Source of the DNA: Acidimicrobiaceae bacterium | Lineage (GTDB): Bacteria > Actinomycetota > Acidimicrobiia > Acidimicrobiales > RAAP-2 | Direction: 5' to 3' | NCBI GenBank assembly: GCA_003164095.1 | Contig: PLRX01000089.1 | Coordinates: 24,188-88,187 of the forward strand | DNA length: 64,000 nt | Shown: piece by piece, positions 51,189 to 59,848 of the stretch | How positions within the stretch are numbered: position 1 is the first letter of the stretch | Layout of the letters: each line of letters opens with the position of its first letter | Notes under the pieces: generated by a model | The model's input: only the letters and a program-made list of their open reading frames with translations | Database searches by the model: none | Told to the model about the DNA's origin: nothing | Made by a program: the position numbers and the translations under genes

Positions 51189-52640
51189 ATGGCATCGGCC
51201 CGCTCGACGCTCGCCCGACTGCGGACCCACCGGGCCCCTATCTGGTGGCGGGACGCCAAGCTCGGGATCTTCGTCCACTGGACCCCTGCCTCGATTCCTG
51301 CGTTCGCGCCGACCCTCGGTGACTACGGCGACCTCCTGGCCTCGGGTGAGTCGGACGCCTTCCAGTACTCGCCGTACGTCGAGTGGTACGAGAACTCGCT
51401 GAGGTTCCCCGACAGCCCGGCGTCCCGCCACCACCGCGAAGTGTGGGGCGACCGGCCCTACCGGTCGTTCGCCGAGGACTTCGTGGCCGGCCTCGACAAC
51501 TGGGACCCTGACGGCTGGGCCGCTGCCTTCGCCGCGACGGGCGCCCGCTACGTGGTCCTGGTGTCCAAGCATGCCGACGGCTGGTGCCTCTGGCCCTCCG
51601 AGGTCCACAATCCCCATGTCGCCGGGTGGTACTCGGAACGCGACCTGGTCGGCGAGCTGGCCGACGCCGTCCGGGCCCACGGGATGCGTTTCGGGCTGTA
51701 CTACAGCGGGGGCCTCGACTCCACGTTCCTCGAGTTCCCCATGGGGTCCATGGGCGGTGTGCTGGCCGCCGTGCCCCGGGGCGACTACCCCGCCTACGCC
51801 GAGGCCCAGGTGCGTGAGCTCATCGAACGTTACCGGCCGTCGGTGCTGTGGAACGACATCGCCTGGCCGACCCCGGGCAAGGAGCTCTGGCCGCTCCTGG
51901 ACCACTACTACCGGGTCGTGCCCGATGGTGTGGTCAACGATCGCTGGATGCCGTGGTCGCCGCTCCTCGGACTGGCGCACTCGGCTCGGGGACGCCGAGT
52001 GATCGACTCGCTCATGGCCCGCCAGACGAGGGCGGAACAGGGTCTGGTGCCACCGCGGCCGCCCCACTTCGGCTACCGGACGCCCGAGTACATGACCTTC
52101 AAGGAGATCCAGACCACGCCGTGGGAGTGCGTCCGGGGCATGGACCACAGCTTCGGGTACAACGCGCAGTCGGCGGAGGAGGACTTCCTGACCCGCGACG
52201 AACTGCTCTGGTCGGTCACGGACATCGCATCCAAGGGTGGCAACCTCCTGCTCAATGTCGGCCCCCGGGCCGTCGACGCCACCATTCCCGAGGAGCAGTT
52301 GGTACGGCTCGCCTGGCTCGCCGGGTACGTGCCGACGAACGGGAATGCCCTCTTCGGCACCCGACCGTGGTCGACGCCGGGTACGACGACCGTCGAGGGG
52401 GACCCGCTGCGGTACACGGCCCGTGACACGGAGGTCTTCGCCTTCGTGCGCCCGTCGTCGCCGACGGCCACCTTGGCCGAGGTGGTGCCGACGGCGGCGA
52501 CCACGGTGCAGGCAGTAGACGGCCGGGCGCTGACCTGGGAGGCGACGGGTAACGGGCTCCGGGTGGAACTTCCGTCGGCGCCCCGGGGGGATCCGGTGGC
52601 GGTGGCCCTCGAACACGTGGCGGCACACAGCCGCACCTGA
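51189..52640 (+). CDS. GH29-family alpha-L-fucosidase
   Basis: A 483-residue glycoside hydrolase. 'KLGIFVHWTPASIPAFAPTL' and 'ARYVVLVSKHADGWCLWPSE' are family blocks. The nucleophile is Asp223 in 'VLWNDIAWP'. No signal peptide, so it acts in the cytoplasm. TAAGGT (51177-51182) lies 6 bases before the ATG, so leaderless. A C-terminal beta domain follows the barrel. Fucoside or related substrate is inferred from family. Confidence 0.92.
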   Translation: MASARSTLARLRTHRAPIWWRDAKLGIFVHWTPASIPAFAPTLGDYGDLLASGESDAFQYSPYVEWYENSLRFPDSPASRHHREVWGDRPYRSFAEDFVAGLDNWDPDGWAAAFAATGARYVVLVSKHADGWCLWPSEVHNPHVAGWYSERDLVGELADAVRAHGMRFGLYYSGGLDSTFLEFPMGSMGGVLAAVPRGDYPAYAEAQVRELIERYRPSVLWNDIAWPTPGKELWPLLDHYYRVVPDGVVNDRWMPWSPLLGLAHSARGRRVIDSLMARQTRAEQGLVPPRPPHFGYRTPEYMTFKEIQTTPWECVRGMDHSFGYNAQSAEEDFLTRDELLWSVTDIASKGGNLLLNVGPRAVDATIPEEQLVRLAWLAGYVPTNGNALFGTRPWSTPGTTTVEGDPLRYTARDTEVFAFVRPSSPTATLAEVVPTAATTVQAVDGRALTWEATGNGLRVELPSAPRGDPVAVALEHVAAHSRT

Positions 52641-52647
52641 TCGGGAA

Positions 52648-53470
52648 GTGGCGAGTCCCGTGCCCGATCAGGCCCCGTCGTACCGGTCCCGGGCGGGCCG
52701 GTGGGTCACCGTGGCCTCGGTGGCCTGTGCCCTCGCACCCGGCGTCACGGCCCTCGTCGTCCTCTGGGTGCTGCAGAATGTGGGTGGTGCCCTGCTCACA
52801 CCGGGCAGCCTGGCCATCCTGCAGGCCTCGTGGCGGTGGATCTTCCTCATCAATCTGCCCGTCGGGATCGTCGTCCTCCTGCTGGCCGCCCGCCACGTAC
52901 CGGAGTCGAAGGACCCGTCGGCTCCGGCACAGGTCGACGCCGTGGGTGCCGTCCTCGTGGTCACTGCCCTGGCCGGGGTGCTGTTCCTGCTGCCCGTCGT
53001 GCTCCAAGTGGTCGGCGGCTACACGCCTCTGGAATCGGGTATCGCCCTCCTCCCCCTCACGGTCGTCATGCTGCTGTTGTCGTCGATGTCGGGTCGGGTG
53101 GAGTCGCGGATCGGCCGGCGCCTGCAGATGGGCATCGGGCCGTGGTGGTCGGCTGCAGGCTCGCACTGCCGTCGAGAGTCGGGTCCGACAGCTCCTACCC
53201 GTCGGGCGTACTGCCCGCCGTACTGGTCTTCGGGTTCGGCCTGGCCGTCACGGTGGCGCCGCTGACCGCCACCGCGCCACCCTTGCCGCGGGATTCCGCA
53301 CGGCGACGCTGGTGGCCGGCGCCTGGTGCATGGCCGGCGGCGTCCTCGCCGCCGCGGGCATCCGCAACCCGTCGCGTGGTCCGCGGCCATCCGGGCCGTC
53401 CGGCGCCCGGAGGTCCACCGCACTGCACTACTGCGGTCTCGACTGCCCGCCGCCCGTCACGGCCGAGTAG
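52648..53470 (+). pseudogene. Degenerate MFS (DHA2-type) transporter gene
   Basis: Pieces of a 14-helix drug exporter appear in correct order but in three frames with segments missing. Frame A: 'VASVACALAPGVTALVVLWV', 'GGALLTPGSLAILQA' joined directly to 'SWRWIFLINLPVGIVVLLLA', then 'GVLFLLPVVLQ'. Frame B: 'AVLVFGFGLAVTVAPLTATA'. Frame C: 'FRTATLVAGAWCMAGGVLAA' and 'IRNP'. The N-terminal helices, the ~40 residues between the two joined pieces and parts near the C-terminus are gone. At least two frameshifts. No functional transporter can be made. The order of losses looks like stepwise deletion. Confidence 0.75.
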
Positions 53471-53516
53471 CGGGTCGGCCGGCGCGGGCCGGTCCGGGCG
53501 GCGATACGTTGGCGAG

Positions 53517-54206
53517 ATGGCTGGCTCCCCGGGCACCCGGATGGACGGGTGGCTGTTCTGGGGCCTCTGCTTCCTCACCACCACGACCGGTGTCCTCGAC
53601 GCCACCAGCTTCCTCGACCTGGGCCGCACGTTCACGGCCAACATGACCGGAAACGTCCTGCTGCTGGCCTTCTCGCTCACCGGGACCGCACTCGGTGGCG
53701 GATCCGACTCGCAGGGCTTCGTCATCGCCCTGATCGGGTTCGTCGTCGGTGCCATGGTCGGCGCCGCAGCCGCGGGACGTCGGGGACGGACGGCCCACCT
53801 GCACCTCGGCCTGGCCCTCGAGATCGTGGCGGTTACCGGTGCGCTCGTCGTGTCCCTCACCGGTTCGGTGCAGTCGACGGACAGACGCGATGTCGTCGTG
53901 GGCCTCCTGGCTTTTGCGATGGGCGCGCAGAATGCCCTGGTGCGGCGCATGATCCTCAGTGAGGCGAACACCACGGTGCTGACCACCAGCCTCGGGTCGC
54001 TCGCGGCGGACCTGGTGGCGATCGGGGGGCGCCCGCCCCGCGCCGGTCGGCGGGTGGCCACGGTGGCCTGCATCTTCGTCGGCGCGGTGATCGGGGCGCT
54101 CCTGCAGCGTCACGGGGTCGGGTGGCCACTCGGTCTCGCGCTCGTCCTGGTGGTCCTGGCCGGCTGGGCGCTGTCTTCGGCCGGATGGCCGGCTCCGGAG
54201 GAGTGA
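53517..54206 (+). CDS. DUF1275 (YoaK-family) membrane protein
   Basis: A 229-residue six-helix protein. 'TGVLDATSFLDLGRTFTANM' and 'TGNVLLLAF' are the family signature; later 'LAFAMGAQNALVRRM' matches too. TACGTT lies 6 bases before ATG 53517, so leaderless. Function of the family is unknown. Confidence 0.9.
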   Translation: MAGSPGTRMDGWLFWGLCFLTTTTGVLDATSFLDLGRTFTANMTGNVLLLAFSLTGTALGGGSDSQGFVIALIGFVVGAMVGAAAAGRRGRTAHLHLGLALEIVAVTGALVVSLTGSVQSTDRRDVVVGLLAFAMGAQNALVRRMILSEANTTVLTTSLGSLAADLVAIGGRPPRAGRRVATVACIFVGAVIGALLQRHGVGWPLGLALVLVVLAGWALSSAGWPAPEE

Positions 54207-54225
54207 CGGGCCGTACGCAGGAATG

Positions 54226-54261
54226 TTGACTATGTCGATCGGGTTTACCTAGTATTCGTCC
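54226..54261 (+). promoter_or_regulatory. Strong promoter TTGACT-N18-TAGTAT
   Basis: A -35 hexamer TTGACT (54226-54231) and -10 TAGTAT (54250-54255), 18 bases apart. Six bases after the -10 comes ATG 54262, so transcription should begin at or next to that start codon. It drives the leader ORF and the sulfur operon. Between the hexamers lies the palindrome CGATCG. Confidence 0.7.
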
Positions 54262-54294
54262 ATGGCCCACGTGACGTCCCCGGCACGCCGGTGA
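54262..54294 (+). CDS. 10-residue leader peptide upstream of the cysteine-dioxygenase operon
   Basis: ATG 54262 opens MAHVTSPARR, stopping at TGA 54292-54294, which overlaps GTG 54291 of the next gene (GTGA). The -10 box is exactly 6 bases before the ATG, the leaderless layout seen elsewhere here. Actinobacteria have short leader peptides before sulfur-metabolism operons that work by translation-dependent control; this one has no Cys but ends in Arg-Arg. Regulation through it is inference. Confidence 0.55.
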   Translation: MAHVTSPARR

Positions 54295-54785
54295 TCGCAA
54301 CCTCGCAACCGGTGCGCCTGGGCACCGCTGAGCTACTGGCCATCGCCACCAGGCTGGCCCCCTCGGCCCAGTCGTGGCCCGGCATGCAGGACCCGGAGAT
54401 CCGTTCGTGGCACACGGTGGCGGCCACAGACCGTTACCAGGCATTCGTGATCGCCTGGCCGGTCGGTGGAGCGATCGAACTGCACGACCACGGGGACTCG
54501 GCGGGGGCCGTGGTCGTGGCGGGCGGGTCGCTGGTGGAGACGGTCGTGGGTCACGAGGAGGGTGGATCGCTGCAGATGACCTCCCGGAAGGTGACCCGCG
54601 GTGACCACCTCGTGTTCGGGCCCGGCCACGTCCACGACATCGTGAACCACGGGCCCGGCCCGGCGTTGAGCGTGCACGTGTATTCCCCGGTGCTCCGGTC
54701 CATGACGTTCTTCGAGCCCAGGGACAGGGAGATGCTGGTGGCGGTCCGGACAGAGGAGTTCTCGACACCGGCTGCCGACCGGTGA
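54291..54785 (+). CDS. Cysteine dioxygenase-like cupin
   Basis: A 164-residue cupin. The iron ligands are expected at His65 and His67 ('IELHDHGDS') and His113 or His115 ('PGHVHDIVN'). This matches bacterial cysteine dioxygenases, which convert cysteine to cysteine sulfinate. GTG 54291 overlaps the leader stop, and no ribosome binding site is seen, which supports translation by coupling. It overlaps the rhodanese gene by GTGA. Mercaptopropionate or another thiol is a possible alternative substrate. Confidence 0.85.
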   Translation: MIATSQPVRLGTAELLAIATRLAPSAQSWPGMQDPEIRSWHTVAATDRYQAFVIAWPVGGAIELHDHGDSAGAVVVAGGSLVETVVGHEEGGSLQMTSRKVTRGDHLVFGPGHVHDIVNHGPGPALSVHVYSPVLRSMTFFEPRDREMLVAVRTEEFSTPAADR

Positions 54786-55177
54786 CGAGCCGGGTCGACG
54801 GTCTCATCACCGACGCGCGGCGCCGGATCGGTCGTGTGACACCGGACGGGTTGGCCGGAATCGTTGCCGAGGGCGGCCTGGTGGTCGACATCCGCCCCGA
54901 GTCCCAACGGCGTGTCGAAGGGGAGCTGCCGGGCGCCGTGGTCATCGAGCGGAACGTGCTCGAGTGGCGGTTGGACCCCACAGGTGGCCACCGGATCCCC
55001 GAAGTCCGCGATCACGACCAGCCCGTCGTGGTGGTCTGCTCGGCCGGCTACGCGTCCAGCCTGGCTGCGGCGTCGTTGGCGGATCTCGGCTTCCGGCGTG
55101 CCGCGGACCTCGACGGCGGCTTCCAGGCGTGGGGCCGGTGGGACTCGGCCCGGCGCGCCGGGGCGGAGCCCGGATGA
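54782..55177 (+). CDS. Rhodanese-domain protein
   Basis: A 131-residue single-domain sulfurtransferase. 'GGLVVDIRPESQRRVEGELP' and the active-site loop 'VVVVCSAGYASSLAA' with Cys86 are typical. It handles sulfane sulfur, in line with the preceding dioxygenase. Start GTG overlaps the upstream stop; its own stop overlaps the next ATG (ATGA). Confidence 0.93.
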   Translation: MTSRVDGLITDARRRIGRVTPDGLAGIVAEGGLVVDIRPESQRRVEGELPGAVVIERNVLEWRLDPTGGHRIPEVRDHDQPVVVVCSAGYASSLAAASLADLGFRRAADLDGGFQAWGRWDSARRAGAEPG

Positions 55178-56013
55178 CGAGGCCCGTCCTGGTGACGCTC
55201 CATGCCCACCCGGACGACGAGTCCATCTTCACGGGTGGGACCATCGCCACCGCGGTCGAGGCCGGATGGCGGGTCGTCCTGGTCGTGGCGACCGACGGCA
55301 GCCAGGGGGAGCGTCCGACCTCGGCCGGATCGGACCTCGGCGCCCACCGTCGTGGCGAGGCGGTCGAGGCCGCCGCCGTCCTCGGCATCTCCCGGGTGGA
55401 GTTCCTCGGCTACGGCGACTCCGGGTATTCGACCCCGGTCTCCGGGGCTGCACCGGCTGGATCGTTGGCGGCGGCGAGCGTCGACGACGCCGCGTGCGCC
55501 GTCCGTCGCATCCTGATCGACGAGCAGGCCACCGCACTCACCACGTACGACGCCGAAGGGATCTACGGGCACGTCGACCACGTCCGGGTGCACGAGATCG
55601 GAGCCCGCAGCGTGGCCGGGACGGACTGCGAGCTCTACGAGGCGACGGTCAGCCGGTCGGAGCTCCGACGCCTGCGGCTCGACCTGGTCGGCCGCGGTCT
55701 GCTGGACGCACTTTGGCCGTCCGCACTGTCGGAGCGACTGGGAGTCGAGGACGGGCCGGACCTCGTGGGCGTCGACGTCTCACGGCACCTGCCGGTCAAG
55801 CTGGCCGCGGTGTCCGCACACTCGAGCCAGGTGATGGAAGCATCCTCGTTCATGGGCCTGCCGGCCGGAGCCTTCCATCACCTCTTCGCCACGGAGTGGT
55901 TCCGGACGGCCCGCCCGCAGCGCGGCCGGTTCCTGGAACTCGTTGCACGGGATGGCGTTCGCTCCGCACCTCCGGTCGGGCGAGCGCTCCGCGGGTTGGC
56001 CACAACCGCCTGA
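55174..56013 (+). CDS. PIG-L/LmbE-family deacetylase (MshB/Mca-like)
   Basis: A 279-residue zinc hydrolase. The metal site is 'HAHPDDES' (His12, Asp15) and a second His in 'GIYGHVDHVRVHEIG'. Members include MshB and Mca of mycothiol metabolism. Co-location with cysteine-dioxygenase and rhodanese genes suggests a thiol-conjugate or mycothiol substrate, but this is inference. ATG 55174 overlaps the rhodanese stop. It converges with the HTH gene 17 bases away. Confidence 0.92.
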   Translation: MTRPVLVTLHAHPDDESIFTGGTIATAVEAGWRVVLVVATDGSQGERPTSAGSDLGAHRRGEAVEAAAVLGISRVEFLGYGDSGYSTPVSGAAPAGSLAAASVDDAACAVRRILIDEQATALTTYDAEGIYGHVDHVRVHEIGARSVAGTDCELYEATVSRSELRRLRLDLVGRGLLDALWPSALSERLGVEDGPDLVGVDVSRHLPVKLAAVSAHSSQVMEASSFMGLPAGAFHHLFATEWFRTARPQRGRFLELVARDGVRSAPPVGRALRGLATTA

Positions 56014-56030
56014 GTGGCGGTGGGAACAGG

Positions 56031-56303
56031 TCAGGCGGAGCGGGCCGCCGACGGACCGTTGCGGATGGTCGACTGGACTCGTCGCATCTGGCTCCGCAGG
56101 CAGAGCCCGCGATAACGCTCGCCATCGACCTCCAGGTAGCGGAGCACGGTGGCAGCCCGTCCTGGCTCGGGCAGGTACTCGTCGGCCATCCAGGCGTGGA
56201 GCTCATCCACGGTCACCCCGAGTGCCAGTGCTGCCGCTGCCGGCGAGTCGGAGCGCGACTCCATCCGCGCGTCGATCGCATCACCGAGTGTCTGGAGCTT
56301 CAT
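56031..56303 (-). CDS. Small helix-turn-helix-like protein
   Basis: A 90-residue protein from ATG 56303. 'SPAAAALALGVTVDELHAWM' resembles a Cro/C1-type helix-turn-helix, with 'YLPEPGRAATVLRYLEVDGE' following. Basic C-terminus. A longer start cannot be excluded, as no good ribosome binding site is seen. DNA binding is inferred. Confidence 0.65.
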   Translation of the reverse strand: MKLQTLGDAIDARMESRSDSPAAAALALGVTVDELHAWMADEYLPEPGRAATVLRYLEVDGERYRGLCLRSQMRRVQSTIRNGPSAARSA

Positions 56304-56646
56304 GGTGCTGGGCCCGGCCTCCGTCGATCGTTCTCCGCCGACACCGCACGGTGCAGTGGATGACCTGCCCATGGTCCGCCTTCGACGGTGGGGAATCAAG
56401 TCGCGACCGCGCAGCGCGCGCAGATCGGCAACGAACAGCGTGTCGAAGCGATCGGAGACTCGGTGACGACCACTGACGGCGACGGTCGCCGCCACACGAC
56501 CGTCGACTGGTCGCGCGGTGCACCCGGTGGTGCGGCGTCGCGTGCCGGACCCGTTGTACTCCGGGGGTCCTGGGAGTATTTTCACGGGTGTAGCGCCGGG
56601 GTGGCCCGCGGCTCGGCGACGGCGGACGGCGGGTAGGGAGCCAGTG
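56304..56646. other. Divergent intergenic region, 343 bases, with a promoter
   Basis: Holds TTGTAC (56554-56559), 17 bases, then TATTTT (56577-56582), a plausible promoter for the PAS gene at 56647. Near its end, GGGAG precedes the GTG start. Nothing else recognised. Confidence 0.5.
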
Positions 56647-57774
56647 GTGAGCGAGCGTGAGCCGGCGGGGGAGTCCTTCGGTGTCTCCGGTTCCCAGTCG
56701 CCGGAGTGGGGCCAGCCCGAGGTACTCCTGCTGGCCCCCGCTTCGGACGTCGAGGTCGCGCTCCTAGACCCGGACGGCCGCATCGTCTCCGTGAACGACG
56801 CCTGGTCGAGGTTCTGCGACGAGAACGGTGGCGATGCAGGTAGCTGTGGTGTAGGGGTGTCGTACCTCGGCGTGTGCGACCGGGCGGGGGACGTCATGGC
56901 GACCCTGGTGGGCGCCGCGGTCCGGTCGGCGCTTCGAGGCGAACTCCCCGCACCGCTGGCCGTCGAGGTGCCGTGCCATTCCTCGGGAACCCTGCGATGG
57001 TTCGACGTGCTCGTCTCGTCGCGCCTCGGTGACGACGGGATGTGCCTGGGCGCCACGGTGACCCTGTCCCTGGTGCGATCAGTAGCGAGGCCGAGCGGTG
57101 CCTCGCCAGGAGCCGGAGGATCGCCGACGGGGCGTCAGCCCGATCCGGCTCCCGGGCAGGCAGCAACTGCATGGCTGGGTGCCCATCCGAGCGCGGAGCG
57201 CCTCGGGGACGGTGTGGCTCACGCCGTCTTCGCGGTTGCGCCGTGTGGCGTGCTGCTGGCCGACGACGGCGGTCGGGTGGTCGCCGCCAACGTGCAGGCC
57301 GACGACCTGTTCGGTGTCGATGCCGGTAGCCTCGTCGGGCACCTGCTCGAACGGCTCCTCCCGTCGCGATGGCGGGACGGGCCGGGAGCCTCGCCGACGA
57401 AGTCCGAAGGGAACTGGACCGATCCGGCCTACTCCGGGCGGATGGCGGTGGGCATCCGCCCGGACGGCACCCACGTCCGGGTGCGGCTCACCTCGGCGCC
57501 GGTCCCGCTGTCGGTGGGCGCCGGCACCCTGTTGACGGTGTCCGCCGTGCACGAGCGGGCGGACCGCGCCGCGGGTGGACCGGGTTCCCTCCTGGTCGAC
57601 CTCGATGCCGCGATGCGCCGGATCTTCTCTGCGGGCCTGACACTCGCCAGCGTGCGTGAACGCCTCGACCAGGATGGTGTGCCGGCTCGTGTCATCGGCG
57701 AGGTCATGGCCGATCTGGACCGCGCCGCCCGGGAGGTCCGCCGGGCGGGTCTGCCACGGCGGCCGACGGGCTGA
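56647..57774 (+). CDS. Two-PAS-domain signalling protein without output domain
   Basis: A 375-residue protein. PAS 1 is at ~40-150 ('VALLDPDGRIVSVNDAWSRF') and PAS 2 at ~200-310 ('GVLLADDGGRVVAANVQADD'). The C-terminal ~60 residues are helical ('GLTLASVRERLDQDGVPARV'). No kinase, GGDEF or DNA-binding domain is present. GTG 56647 has GGGAG 6 bases upstream. It may partner with another signalling protein. Confidence 0.8.
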   Translation: MSEREPAGESFGVSGSQSPEWGQPEVLLLAPASDVEVALLDPDGRIVSVNDAWSRFCDENGGDAGSCGVGVSYLGVCDRAGDVMATLVGAAVRSALRGELPAPLAVEVPCHSSGTLRWFDVLVSSRLGDDGMCLGATVTLSLVRSVARPSGASPGAGGSPTGRQPDPAPGQAATAWLGAHPSAERLGDGVAHAVFAVAPCGVLLADDGGRVVAANVQADDLFGVDAGSLVGHLLERLLPSRWRDGPGASPTKSEGNWTDPAYSGRMAVGIRPDGTHVRVRLTSAPVPLSVGAGTLLTVSAVHERADRAAGGPGSLLVDLDAAMRRIFSAGLTLASVRERLDQDGVPARVIGEVMADLDRAAREVRRAGLPRRPTG

Positions 57775-57905
57775 GGCCGCGTCCTGCCCGGATACCGGAC
57801 GCCGTCCCGGTAGGCACCGGGCCGGCCGACAGCCACCGGCTCCCCAATACGCTGGTGGCGGACGAGCCGCTGGATGACACGGGCACCGTGTGTGAGGAGA
57901 GTCAG

Positions 57906-58076
57906 ATGGGACAGGACCCCGAGGACAGGTCGGCACAGAGCGTGGCGGACGACACGCCGGTGGACGCCGTCGACGAAATGGTCGAGGAGAGCTTCCCGGC
58001 GAGCGATCCTCCGTCCGGATGGGCGGGCGAAGATCCCCGGGACGTCGCCGGATCGACCGGCTGCGCCCCACGCTGA
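57906..58076 (+). CDS. Small acidic conserved protein with ESFPASDPP motif
   Basis: A 56-residue protein. 'VDEMVEESFPASDPPSGW' matches a motif seen in many short bacterial proteins of unknown function. GAGGAG lies 6 bases before ATG 57906 and TACGCT (57848-57853) is a likely -10 box. Highly acidic and probably disordered. Confidence 0.75.
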   Translation: MGQDPEDRSAQSVADDTPVDAVDEMVEESFPASDPPSGWAGEDPRDVAGSTGCAPR

Positions 58077-58106
58077 AGCACCGACGACCGGGGGCATGCC
58101 GATCCG

Positions 58107-59777
58107 TCAGCCCATGGCGGACAGGACCTCCTGGACCCGGGCCACAAGATCGCCGTCGTCCCCACACCGGTAGCCGTTGGCCAGCCGGGTGGTGAAGAGG
58201 TGGCGTGCGAGGGCGTCCTCGCCCGCCTCGGCCAGCAGGCACGCCTCGGCCAGCAGACCGAGGCGACCCACCACATCACGGAACTGCCAGTCGCCGACGG
58301 ACGCGTCCACCATGCACGACCGGGTGGCGGCAAGTACCCCCTCGAGTTCCTCGCCCAGCCTCGTCGCAAGGTCACCATCGGCGCATGCGGCCACGGCGGC
58401 GCGCAGCCAGCGGTCGACCTCGTCGAGGATCGGCAGCCGTCGGAGGTCGTTGAGCACCTGTGCCACCAGGACGTTGTGGCTGCCCTCCCACGACTCGTAG
58501 ACCATGGCATCGCGGTAGAGGCGGGGCAGGATGCTGAAGTCCTCGATGGCGCCGTTGCCGCCGAGGACTTCGATGGCGCCGTGGACCACCTCGGTGGCCT
58601 GGCACGACACCAGGTACTTGGCCAGGTTCACCAGGAACCGGTGCAGGAGCACCTGCTCGTCCCCGGCGGTGCCTCCGTCGATGCCGTCCTCCAGTCCCGT
58701 CAGCGCCATGACGAGGTGGAGGGCGCCGACGGAGACGGACGCCATGTCGGCGAGCGTCCGCTGCACAGCTGGGAACTCGCCGATCGGTCGTCCGAAGGCG
58801 CGGCGGTGCACCGCGTAGGCCGCAGCCTCCACATAGGCCCGTCGCATCATGCCGGCGTCGCCGACCGCTGTCATCCAGCGACTGGTGTTGAGGACGATGC
58901 CGACGGCGGTGCGGAATCCGTGTTCGACGGGGCCGACCGGCCACGCCAGGGCGCCGTCGAAGTCGATCTCGCCCGACGCGAGGCCTCGCGTGCCGAGTTT
59001 GTCCTTCAGCCGGCGGAGGGCGAACCCGTTCGGCGCGCCGTCGATCTCGCGGGGGACGACGAAGCTGCCGAGTCCCCGGGTGCCGTCGGCCCCGCCCTCG
59101 ATGCGAGCGGTCAGGAAGAACTGACCGGCGTCCGCCACCGAGCAGAACCACTTCTCGCCGGTGACGCGGTACGAACCGTCGGCCTCGGGCACGGCGCGGC
59201 ACACGTTTGCCCCGACATCGGATCCGCCCTGCACCTCGGTCAGGAACTGCGACCCGCGGACGGCGGTCGCATAGTCCGGGTCCACGAGGGGTGGCAGGAA
59301 GCGGTCGCGCACGCAGTCGTCCCCCACCCGTCGGAGCGCCCGGGCCAGGCCGATGGTGCAGGTGGCGGGGCACGCGTGGCCGGCCTCCCCCTCGAGCGAC
59401 AGGAGGTACAGGAGCGTCGCCTGCTCAAAGGCCGTGCCGGAGGTGCCGGACAGTGCGACGAGCCCGCTCGCCCACACCGCGGTGCCAGCCGAGTCGTAGG
59501 CCGGATCGAACACCACGGACTCGGTCCGCCGACCGATGCCGTCATAGCGGGCGAGCTCGGGCAGGTGGGCACGCTGCTCGTAGCGCGCCGCCGCCGGCCC
59601 GACGATGCCCGTCACGTCCACGGCGAAGGCGGAGGCCCGGGACTCGAGTGCGGCGAGCCGCTCCGGCGGGAGCGACCGGGCGAGCAGGGAGCGGAGCTGA
59701 GTGTCCGCCATGTAGGGGTCCTCGGGGAAGGCGGCCTGCCAGGCGGCCAGATCGGCGCGTGCGCTCTCGGTGTCCAT
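58107..59777 (-). CDS. Acyl-CoA dehydrogenase (AidB-like)
   Basis: A 556-residue flavoprotein. Family segments are 'FLTEVQGGSDVGANVCRAVP', 'TGEKWFCSVADAGQFFLTAR' and 'RRAFGRPIGEFPAVQRTLAD', and 'VYESWEGSHNVLVAQVLNDL' is typical of the AidB branch. At ~556 residues it matches AidB rather than the 380-residue metabolic enzymes. ATG 59777 is chosen; the frame upstream is a shadow. Oxidises acyl-CoA or has a protective role; substrate unknown. Confidence 0.92.
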   Translation of the reverse strand: MDTESARADLAAWQAAFPEDPYMADTQLRSLLARSLPPERLAALESRASAFAVDVTGIVGPAAARYEQRAHLPELARYDGIGRRTESVVFDPAYDSAGTAVWASGLVALSGTSGTAFEQATLLYLLSLEGEAGHACPATCTIGLARALRRVGDDCVRDRFLPPLVDPDYATAVRGSQFLTEVQGGSDVGANVCRAVPEADGSYRVTGEKWFCSVADAGQFFLTARIEGGADGTRGLGSFVVPREIDGAPNGFALRRLKDKLGTRGLASGEIDFDGALAWPVGPVEHGFRTAVGIVLNTSRWMTAVGDAGMMRRAYVEAAAYAVHRRAFGRPIGEFPAVQRTLADMASVSVGALHLVMALTGLEDGIDGGTAGDEQVLLHRFLVNLAKYLVSCQATEVVHGAIEVLGGNGAIEDFSILPRLYRDAMVYESWEGSHNVLVAQVLNDLRRLPILDEVDRWLRAAVAACADGDLATRLGEELEGVLAATRSCMVDASVGDWQFRDVVGRLGLLAEACLLAEAGEDALARHLFTTRLANGYRCGDDGDLVARVQEVLSAMG

Positions 59778-59848
59778 GGGACGAGTTTCGCGCCTCGGCC
59801 CGGGGTGCGGCAGGGTCGAGCGGCCCTTCCCCTTCGGTGGGGTGTCGG

